Assembly (NCBI GenBank): GCA_021464415.1
Contig: CM038471.1
Location: 34,073,234-34,137,233 of the forward strand
Reading direction: 5' to 3'
Length of the DNA stretch: 64,000 bases
From: Lonicera japonica
Taxonomy: Eukaryota; Streptophyta; Magnoliopsida; Dipsacales; Caprifoliaceae
In this document: in pieces, positions 34,042-43,192 of the stretch
Numbering within the stretch: the stretch's first letter is position 1
Layout of the letters: each line of letters starts with the position of its first letter
Translations under genes and position numbers: made by a program
Notes under the pieces: generated by a model
The model's input: the letters and a program-made list of their open reading frames with translations, nothing else
Told to the model about the DNA's origin: nothing
The model's database searches: none

Positions 34042-37000
34042 CTAATATATCCGAGCGCGCTTCGACACGCTCCCACTATCACTCGAACCCTCCTCTAGAG
34101 TAGGATCGACCGCTGGGGCATCTAAAGGGGGAGGAACTGCTGCCTGAGAAGGCCCTGTCGACTGAACCGGAGCTGCAGGGCGGATCACCGAAGACCGAGA
34201 TCGCCTGGAGGTACGACTACTGCTCCTCCGAGACTCTGACCGGGCGCAAGAGGAGGACAGAGGGTCGTCTGCCCGCAAAAAAACATCGATCGCCCTCTGA
34301 TAGTCACGCATGTATATCGTGGGGTCTCGACCAACATACTGGAGCAGGTTCCAGCTGTAGAGATACTGGAAATGCCAAGCTCTCAGATCCGCTACACGCA
34401 CGCTCACCCGCTGAAAAAGAAAAGAAAAGGGAATCATCACAGTTAAAATAAATAAACACGGATATAAAGGGATATTAAGAAAAGATAAAGCATAGACCTC
34501 ATCATCAGGGCGACCACCCAAGTAGTCAAACGTATCTTCAGGAAGAGGATACTTGGGCACCGTATATCGACGTAGACCAGCACCGACATAAGAGATGTCC
34601 CGAGGAAGTGGCAGCAAATCTACCGGATGAACGGACGAACCCGCCGATATAGCAGCAAAAGTAGACCCACCCTCCTCGCAGATCAGGAACAAAAGAGGGC
34701 AAGAAGACGAGCCACCAAGACCGGGAGAATAGGCCAGAGGGCCCATAACAGTCGATGGAAGCGGGGTCAAAGTGGTATAAGTACGAATGCCCGGAGAATC
34801 CGCAATAGTCGTCGCTCTCAGAGGCGGAACCCCGCTAGAAGGAGTGGTCGCAGCAGCAGGAGGGGTCCGTCCAAACTGTTCATAGTCGACCCCGAAGTCC
34901 GTAGGTTCCCAGGATCACTCAGAAAAAGCTGCTCCCTCTCTCTCAGCAGCCTTCGCAGCATCAAAAACTATCCTAGGTGATACTGATGGACTGGTGGGGA
35001 ACTCAAAACCCTCAACACGCTGCTCCTCCATGGGCGTTGACTGAGGCGGCTGCTCTGGAACTGCCGCTGCCCCACTTCCCTCGCCTCCCTCAGGTCTATC
35101 ATCTCTGCCCTCGGCAGCAGCAGGAATACCCCTCTCTCCCTCGGGGTCATCGTCATCAGAATCCAAAATGTTGTCCCTCTGATCGGGGACAGGCGGCAGC
35201 TGACCGGGAACCGTCCTGGACAAATGAGTTTGTCCTCGTATATAGTTGGGATCGCCTCCCAATGCCCGATAAATCTCGTAGAAGACCCATCCCTGAGTCC
35301 CCTTCAGCTCCCTCATCAAATAACGGGCAGCGAAGGCAGTGTAGTCTCCCTCATCGGTAAATGTCTGAAAGCCGAGCCTGTCAACCAAGGCCTGCACCGT
35401 CACCGAGTCAATCTCGCCCGTCCGCCTCATCAGAACCGGTGAAAATAAAGGAACTCGGGCCACTGGGCTGGTGTGTGCTGGCGAATAACTCTCTCGCCCA
35501 AGTAGAAGTGAAGGCCGTACTCATCCCTGATAAGCCTTCTGGTCCTCGAGGCGGTCAGAGCGCAGCCATTACCGAAGTGGAGACCCAGATCACCCCAAGG
35601 GACCCACTCAATCTGAGAGAGAACAAAAATTTATTTCAGTTATTTATGTTCTATTTTACTATTTATTTATTGAAAAGAGAGAATACTAAGATATTTACCT
35701 ACTCCTCCAGCAGGTCATGGACGGCAGCAGCTCCGGTCTCTCGAATCCGGTATACATAGGGAGCCCTGTAGTTCCCCGCGATGAATCGGCGGAGAAAGGG
35801 AAACTAATCCTCGTTCTCAATGAGGAGATCCACCTAGGCGCGACCCAGATGGGTATAAGCCACGAACCAACTCTGAAGAGGAGACATAAAGAACATCAGC
35901 AACAATCAACAGAAAATATGTAAAGGACTGAAACAAAGATAAATGAACAAAAGTATGTACCTCCCACACCAATGAGAATCCCTTAAGGTTCAGGGCTAAA
36001 TGACAGGAAACCTGGTCCATAGCATCGTCTAAAATGGCCAGAATAAAGCCCCCCCAGTTGTAGTCAAACATGATGCTGAAGTCCCGAAAATAGGGCAAGC
36101 ACCAGAAATGGGCCGTGTCCCCCCCCGGGCCTCGAATAAATGATGAAGCGTCAATAAGAGAAGGACACGGGCATACTGACGCGCCTCCTGACGAGTCATC
36201 GGCACCCCTGAAGCAACTAATCGAGCTCTCTTTGTGGCTAGCCGCGTAACCAAAACCGCCCGGAGAATTGTATCACCAGAACTCCGTCGCTCCGGGAACC
36301 ATCCAAGTGCACCAATAATGCCCTTTGCCGTCAGACGCAAGGGGACATCAATCTGTATGGGGACCCCCTGAAGGAATCTCAGTTAAAGTAAATAAGTCGA
36401 GGGGGGTCATTGTCATCTCCCCCCAGCTCTAGTGGAAGGTATGAGTGGTGTCCCACCAGTGACAGGCCAGGGCCGACACCAACACAGCCGCCCTAGATAC
36501 CCGCTCCAGGAAGGCATCAAAAAGAGGACCAAATGGAGTCGCAAGGAGCAACTCCTAGACAGGGGCCGGTGCCTATTGTCACTCTAAGGAAATAGTGTTG
36601 GGAGAACCCCAACCTCGACCGACCCACTACAGACAAAATGGAAATATAAATATAAAAAACCTGAGGGTACTTTGGTGTAAATATGAGAGTTATAGGGCTA
36701 TAAGGGTAAATTATGTAATTTTCCAAAACCTGAGGGTACTTTGGTGTAATTATGAGAGTTATAGGGCTATAAGGGTAAATTATGTAATTTTTCAAAACCT
36801 GAGGGTACTTTGGTGTAATTATGAGAGTTATAGGGCTATAAGGGTAAATTATATAATTTTCCAAAACCTGAGGGTACTTTGGTGTAATTATGAGAGTTAT
36901 AGGGGTATAGGGGTAAATTGTGTAATTTTCCAAAACTTGAGGGTACTTTGGTGTAATTATGAGGGTTATAGGGCTATAAGGGTAAATTATGTAATTTTCC

Positions 37001-37683
37001 AAAACCTGAGGGTACTTTGGTGTAAATATGAGAGTTATAGGACTACAGGGGTAAATTATGTAATTTTCCAAAACCTGAGGGTACTTTGGTGTAATTATGA
37101 GAGTTATAGGGCTATAGGGGTAAAATATGTAATTTTCTAAAACCTGAGGGTACTTTGGTGTAATTATGAGAATTATAGGGCTATAAGGGTAAATTATGTA
37201 ATTTTCCAAAAACCTGAGGGTACTTTGGTGTAATTATGAGAGTTATAGGGTTATAAGGGTAAATTATGTAATTTTCCAAACCTAAAGGGGTATCACAAGT
37301 AAAAGTATGTGTTCACTAAATCGGACGTTATTTCTAAGCAGACATGGATACTAACATTGTTCAAAATACATGCAAAAAACGACAGAAATAATAGAACGAA
37401 TAAATACACGAAAGGAAGGAATTTCAAGAAAACATACCAGAGACCGTCGATGGATCTCATGAGAAACAGGCTCCATCAAGAGCCACGGAACATCCGGGAC
37501 TGGAGCAGCCCGGGTAACGTCTCGGTAGACCACCGCCCGACCGCGGTCCACCCCATCCTCGCCATACCAGTCGAGGTCCGCCCAGTCGTCATGATGAGGG
37601 CTGCATCGGAGAACGCCCTAAGCATCGGTAAAATTGACCTCCTCCTGGTCACCCTTCAGTCAATTGGGCTGAGCAGGGTCCAT
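34042..37683 (-). pseudogene. Antisense plant-mobile-domain (PMD) gene, five exons
   Basis: Proposed exons on the minus strand: 37683-37438, about 36572-35961, 35872-35699, 35612-34498 and 34410-34042, with introns of about 865, 88, 86 and 87 bp and GT/AG ends. Exon 1 starts MDPAQPN and has two in-frame stops. Exon 2 carries the PMD core: CHWWDTTHTFH-stop-SWGEMTMTPLDL, later ARVLLLLTLHHLFEARG and YNWGGFILAILDDAMDQVS, ending SLVWE. Exon 4 has LHFYLGERVIRQHTPAQWPE and an acidic, Pro-rich tail. Exon 5 has a Ser/Arg-rich stretch and ends SKRARIY. Two or more frameshifts in exon 2 and several stops make it a pseudogene. PMD proteins include nuclear MAIN/MAIL1, which act in silencing and genome stability; PMD ORFs are known in some retroelements. 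Confidence 0.8.
36661..37281. repeat. 69-bp tandem repeat, nine copies, in intron 1 of the PMD gene
   Basis: Units start CTGAGGGTACTTTGGTGTAA at 36661, 36730, 36799, 36868 and onward to 37214. Because 69 is 23 codons, both strands stay open and give long periodic frames (181 and 230 codons), which I consider non-coding. The array accounts for most of the proposed 865-bp first intron. Confidence 0.9.
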
Positions 37684-37820
37684 TTGTGTATATAGAGAAT
37701 AGTGAGAAAGTCGGAAAAATCAGAAAAGCGGCAGGGCTTCCGCGCTTGAGAAAAGAGAGAAAGAGAGCTAGAGAGAGAAAGAGAAATGAGAGAATGAGGT
37801 AGAATGAGCTCAACAAGGGG

Positions 37821-37904
37821 CTTATATAGTGGACCAGTTTGTCGCGCGACAAACTGAATCATTGTCGCGCGACAAACACCTCTCCACCGAGATGTTGCGC
37901 GACA
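37821..37904 (-). promoter_or_regulatory. Antisense promoter 1 (PMD gene): TATA box plus three CGCG palindromes
   Basis: On the minus strand TATATAAG (37821-37828) is followed by a C/T-rich leader of about 110-140 nt and ATG 37683. Palindromes TGTCGCGCGACA lie at 37840-37851 and 37863-37874, with the variant TGTTGCGCGACA at 37893-37904. Starts are spaced 23 and 30 bp, close to the 22 and 31 bp of the last three LTR copies. The nearest copy is 11 bp from the TATA box. Confidence 0.65.
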
Positions 37905-38804
37905 TTTTGGTCCTCTTCCTGATTTTTTTTTGACCTTTGTCTCATTTTTCCTCCTACAGGAAGTCTTCTGAGAAATAGTTTTCGAAAACCTTCCTGAGTA
38001 CCGCATACCCATGATGAAAATTCAAGGAAAAGACTTCCAAACCATTTCTCCGAAAAATGAGAGAACAAAATACAGTGATTAAAGTGATCTCTGATCTCCA
38101 AAAAAGCCATCTTTGATTCAAAAAAGCCATCTTTGATTCAAAAAAGCAAAATATCAGAGTAAGACGGGAATAGAAAAAATTAAAAGAGTAGAAAAAAGAA
38201 AGAACCCGCATGAGCGCCCAGAGCGAGCGAGAGGAACAGAAATGCAGAGTGACAGAGAGAGCCACACCAAAAGTGACAGCTGGGCCAAAACCGGCTCAGG
38301 GCTTCGTTTTGGGTGAGTAAGGCTCCTAATCACGACCAAGGGATAAAAAGACTCCTGGTCAAAAACAGAAAACGATGTGGGCCCACCAAAAGTAAGAACT
38401 AAAAAGAGAACAGAGATCAGAGATTGAACTTTCAAACAAATTTTCTTTTCAGCACGATACCGAAGAAATGGTTTGGAAAAAATCTCAAATCATCACTCTA
38501 CGAAGAGCGAAAGAAATTTGAAAACTGCTTTCTGAGAGAAATATCTCCACTCGAGGAAAACATAAGAGTAAAACTTCAGAAAGATACGGGGAAACAGACA
38601 TCCGGACAAAGTTTAAACTCTGAGAAGCTCTTTTTACTCTCACAAAATATCTCTCTCTCACTCTAGTAGTCTAAGAGAGACAATCAATTCATCAGAGTAC
38701 AACACAAGCCCTCCTCGAGGCAAATCACGAGCACAAGCCCTCGCTAGAGGCAACAGTACTCACAAAAAGCCCTCCCAGAGGCAATTCTCATTCTTTCTAT
38801 AGAA
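37905..38804. other. Spacer with an inverted duplication and degenerate satellite edge
   Basis: The reverse complement of about 37940-38065 aligns with 38460-38590: both contain GAAATGGTTTGGAA, then a TTTCGAAAACT / TTTGAAAACT block, then GAGGAAAA. This is a diverged inverted duplication about 130 bp long. A 20-bp unit, CAAAAAAGCCATCTTTGATT, is repeated at about 38098-38145. From 38705 irregular copies of AGCCCTC...GAGGCA lead into the satellite array. No gene is called. Confidence 0.6.
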
Positions 38805-41450
38805 CAAAGCCCTCTCAGAGAGGCACAATGTAGCAATGGTAGTCTTCCCACATGAGGCGAGAAAAATAAAGCTCTCCCAGGGAGGCACAGTGTAGCAATG
38901 ATAGTCCTCCCACATGAGGCAAGAAGATCAAAAAGCCCTATCAGAGAGGCACAGTGTAGCAATGGTAGTCCTCCCACATGAGGCGAGAAGAACAAAGCCC
39001 TCCCAGAGAGGCACAGTGTAACAATGGTAGTCCTCCCACATGAGGCGAGAAGATCAAAAAGCCCTCCCAGAGAGGCACAGTGTAGCGATGGTAGTCCTCC
39101 CACATGAAGCGAGAAGAACAAAGCCCTCTCAGAGAGGCACAGTGTAGCAATGGTAGTCCTCCCACATGAGGCGAGAAGATCAAAAAGCCCTCTCATAGAG
39201 GCACAGTGTAGCGATGGTAGTCCTCCCACATTAGGCGAGAATATCAAAAAGCCCTTCCAGAGAGGCACAGTGTACCGATGGTAGTCTTCCAACATGAGGC
39301 GAGAAGATCAAAAAGCCCTCCCATAGAGGCACAGTGTAGCGATGGTAGTCCTCCCACATGAGACAAGAAGATTAAATGCCCTCCCGGAGAGGCACAGTGT
39401 AGCAATGGTAGTCCTCCCACATGACGCGAGAAGAACAAAGCCCTCCCAGAGAAGCACAGTGTAGCAATGGTAGTCCTCCCACATAAGGAGAGAAGAACAA
39501 AGCCCTCCCAGAGAGGCACAGTGTAGAAATGGTAGTCCTCCCACATGAGGCGAGAAGATCAAAAAGCCCTTCCAGAGAGGCACAGTGTAGCAATGGTAGT
39601 CCTCCCACATGAGGCGAGAAGATCAAAAAGCCCTTTCAAAGAGGCACATTGTAGAGATGGTAGTCCTCCCGCATGAGACGAGAAGAACAAAGCCCTCCCA
39701 GAGAGACACAGTGTAGCAATGGTAGTCCTCCCACATGAGGCGAGAAGATCAAAAAGCCTTCCCAGAGAGGCACAGTGTTGCGATGGTAGTCCTCCCACAT
39801 GAGGCGAGAAGATCAAAAAGCCTTCCCAGAGAAGCACAGTGTTGCGATGGTAGTCTTCCCACATGAGGCGAGAAGATCAAAAAGCCCTTCCAGAGAGTCA
39901 CAGTGTAGCGATGGTAGTCCTCCCACATGAGGCGAGAAGATCAAAAAACCCTCCCAGAGAGGCACAGTGTAGCGATGGTAGTCCTCCCACATGTGGCGAG
40001 AAGATCAAAAGCCCTCCCAGAGAGGCACAGTGTAGCAATTGTAGTCCTCCCACATGAGGCGAGAAGACCAAAGCCCTCCCAGAGAGGCACATTGTAGCAA
40101 TTATAGTCCACCCACATGAGGCGAGAAGATCAAAAAGTCCTCCCAGAGAGGCATAGTGTAGAGATGGTAGTCTTCCCACATGAGGCGAGAAGATCAAAAA
40201 GCCCTCTCAGAGAGGCACAATGTAGCGATGGTAGTCCTCCCACATGAGGCGAGAAGAACAAAGCCCTCCCAGAAAGGCACAGTGTAGCAATGGTAGTCCT
40301 CCCACAAGAGGCGAGAAGATCAAAAAGCCCTCTCAGAGAGGCACAATGTAGCGATGGTAGTCCTCCCACATGAGGCGAGAAGATCAAAATGCCCTTCCAG
40401 AGAGGCACAGTGTAGCAATGGTAGTCCTCCCACATGAGGTGAGAAGATGAAAAAGCCCTTCCAGAGAGGCACAGTGTAGCGATGGTAGTCCTCCCACATG
40501 AGACGAGAAGATCAAAAGCCCTCCCGGAGAGGCACAGTGTAGCAATGGTAGTCCTCCCACATGACGCGAGAAGAACAAAGCCCTCCCAGAGAGGCACAGT
40601 GTAGCAATGGTAGTCTTCCCACATGAGGCGAGAAGAACAAAGCCCTCCCAGAGAGGCACATTGTAGCAATGGTAGTCCTCTCACATGAGGCGAGAAGATT
40701 AAAAAGCCCTTCCAGAGAGGCACTGTGTAGCAATGGTAGTCCTCCCACATGAGGCGAGAAGAACAAAGCCCTCCCAGAGAGGCACAGTGTAGCAATGGTA
40801 GTCCTCCCACATGAGGCGAGAAGATCAAAAAGCCCTTTCAAAGAGGCACATTGTAGAGATGGTAGTACTCCCACATGAGACAAGAAGAACAAAGCCCTCC
40901 CAGAGAGGCACAGTGTAGCAATGGTAGTTCTCCCGCATGAGGCGAGAAGATCAAAAAGCCCTCCCAGAGAGGCACAGTGTAGCGATTGTAGTCCTCCCAC
41001 ATGAGGCGTGAAAATCAAAAAGCCCTCCCAGAGAGGCACAGTGTAGCGATGGTAGTCTTCCCACATGAAGCGAAAAGATCAAAAGCCCTTCTAGAGAAGC
41101 ACAGTGTAACGATGGTAGTCCTTCCACATGAGGCGAGAGGATCAAAAGCCCTCCCAGAGAGGCACAGTGTAGCAATGGTAGTCCTCCCACATGAGGCAAG
41201 AAGACCAAAGCCCTCCCAGAGAGGCACATTGTAGCAATTGTAGTCCTCCCATATGAGGCGAGAAGATCAAAAGCCCTCCCAGAGAGGCACAGTGTAGCAT
41301 TGGTAGTCCTCAACCTGAGACGAAAAGATTAAAATCCCTCATAAAGAGGCACAGTGTAGCAATGGTAGTCCTCCCACATGAGGCGAGAAGAACAAAGCCT
41401 TTCCAAAGAGGCAAAGTGTAGCAGTGGTAGGCCTCTCATCTGAGGCAAGT
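38805..41450. repeat. 62/64-bp satellite array, about 42 copies, in the 3' UTR of the inner element
   Basis: The unit contains AGAGGCACAGTGTAGCAATG, GTAGTCCTCCCACATGAGGC, and either GAAGATCAAAAAGCCCTC (64-bp form) or GAAGAACAAAGCCCTC (62-bp form). The forms are interspersed. Because neither length is a multiple of three, minus-strand frames drift and give many overlapping ORFs that are artefacts. Each unit has a GCCCTC...GAGGC hairpin, and the irregular copies at both edges keep only that hairpin. Satellite-like 3' UTR arrays are known for Tat/Ogre elements. Confidence 0.95.
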
Positions 41451-41642
41451 GGAGCAAATAAAAGTCCTCTAAAGAGGCAAGGAGGTAACACAAACCTTCT
41501 CCTGAGGCAAAACCAAACACAAGCCCTCTCTGGAGGCATTCACAAACACGTTTGCATAACACACGCTTCCTTAGAGTTCTTGCGGGAGCCATGGACCACG
41601 GTCACTTCCAGTCGCCTCAATTCCTTGCGAGCAAAGAGCTTG

Positions 41643-41655
41643 AGTCGAGAGGGTC
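41643..41655 (+). other. Probable polypurine tract of the inner element
   Basis: GAGTCGAGAGGG followed by TC lies immediately before the 3' LTR start TGTAGACATC. It is purine-rich but interrupted, so the exact priming site is uncertain. Confidence 0.45.
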
Positions 41656-43187
41656 TGTAGACATCCCGATCTGTGACCCCTGCAAGAACCCTAGCGACCT
41701 TTGAGAAGTACTGTTTTTAGAGTTCAGGACCCACCCGAACACCTGAGACTGCTCCGAAGGGGTTTGTTGGCCAAACAAACCTATTTTTAAGAGGAATTGT
41801 CGCACGACAATTGGGTATGTCGTGCGACAATCCCCCTTGTGTCGCGCGACAAACCCTTCTGACACCAGACTATCCACTCTCTGACACATCAATCTGTCAG
41901 AAGCATCACTTCAGCAGTTTGTCGCGCGACATGGTGCACATTGTCGCGCGACACATGCCCTTTCTGGGGAAGTGTCGCGCGACATTCTTCCCCAAGCAGT
42001 ATAAATAGGCCAACACCCCCAAAGGTTCAGAGGCAGTAACTTGGAATTGAAGAATTCTTGGCTTATTTCTGATTTTTTAGTCTTTTGTCAAGCATTCTCT
42101 ATTATCGTCTTATTTCTGAAGAATTGTCGAATCTATTCTCGGCACTCGACGTGTCCTGTCTCTGGAATTGAATTCTCAGAAATATCTAAAGAAGGAAAAG
42201 ATTATTATCGCCGGAGATCTCTCTGCTGTATTATATTTTCTTTCTTATTATTATTCTCGTCGGGAAGGTAAAGAAAGTCTCTTTTAGTATTTAACATTAG
42301 ATATCTGTGTACTTGTTTTACTTCTGTTGTTTTGTCCACATTTTATTTGAATAAACTTATTGCCAAGTTATAAATAGTCTACTGTTTTTAAAACAAAAAG
42401 ACCCTGATAAAATCATTGCAAAACCAGAAGAGTAAGTACATTATCGTCCGGATAAAATTCTGTTTTCAAAACCCAGACCGGTAAAACCTACTTAGGAATT
42501 AAAAACCCGGTATATCCTATCTCTTTCATAGACTGTGATATGTCTGGTAGAACTCCCCTCAAGAGTTCTGATTCTATATTAAATTAGTCCCGATACAAAG
42601 ATCCAAGCTTTTCCAAAATAAGTCAAAACCCGAGAAAAACCGTCGTTATCTGAGAAATAAAACGGAAAACTCTCTCTAAAGAAAAATAACTTTTGTCACT
42701 TATATTTACGTCTTTCAAAATAAAATATTGGATCTCGGAACATAAAGGTTTCCATCCCTTTCCCCGTTTTCCTCAGAAATTAGGGTTTTTACTTGGAAAG
42801 TAGTAGACTGTCAGCAAAAGCATCCAAGTTTTTTAACATAAAATAAACATATAAGACCACTAGAGACCGAAAGGGCGGAATGAGTGCTTAACACCTTCCC
42901 AATCCGTAACATAGTTTTCAAACCCTATAGAATCCTAGTTTCGTAGACAAACGTGTAAAGAAAGGCTTATCTGTAGCCTTTTCTCTTACACAATCATTTT
43001 GTCCGTTTTCTCGTAAAACGTATTGGCGACTCTGAACAAACCCTTTTGCATCTAGAAATAGAATATAGGGACATTTGATATGAATTATTAACCAATAGAA
43101 GCAAATGGAACGACGGAATCCTCTTTGATGTTTCAGATGCCCAACAACGGGATCGAGACCCGGGGGTCGCATTTGCGGATTCTCACA
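41656..43187 (+). repeat. 3' LTR of the inner Tat element
   Basis: Runs from TGTAGACATC to ATTCTCACA and is flanked on the right by the TSD CTAAG. Same layout as the 5' LTR: palindromes about 41798-41984, TATA box 42000-42007. Confidence 0.95.
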
Positions 43188-43192
43188 CTAAG

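Larger units (their letters stand above)
24167..43192 (+). mobile_element. Complete nested Ty3/gypsy Tat-lineage element with antisense cargo, TSD CTAAG
   Basis: Two near-identical LTRs of 1531 and 1532 bp (24172-25702, 41656-43187) are flanked by the same 5-bp duplication CTAAG (24167-24171, 43188-43192). Removing the element restores the outer pol reading ...TNLVFVKVPQAQNNK, proving the insertion point. Internal order: primer-binding site, leader, gag, G-patch, protease, RT, RNase H, archaic RNase H, integrase, two antisense transcription units, satellite array, polypurine tract. The dual RNase H and the antisense ORFs between pol and the 3' LTR are hallmarks of the Tat lineage (Ogre, Retand, Grande relatives). 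Coding regions carry many stops, so it is no longer autonomous. A third LTR of the family lies at 1-1223. Confidence 0.95.

Noticed and set aside
36517..37209. 230-codon minus and 181-codon plus ORFs with 23-residue repeats
   Set aside because: Products of the 69-bp tandem repeat; the minus-strand one lies in the proposed intron of the PMD gene.
38744..41592. Many overlapping minus-strand ORFs of 60-230 codons
   Set aside because: They all come from the 62/64-bp satellite, whose unit length is not a multiple of three, so every frame stays open; no real protein.
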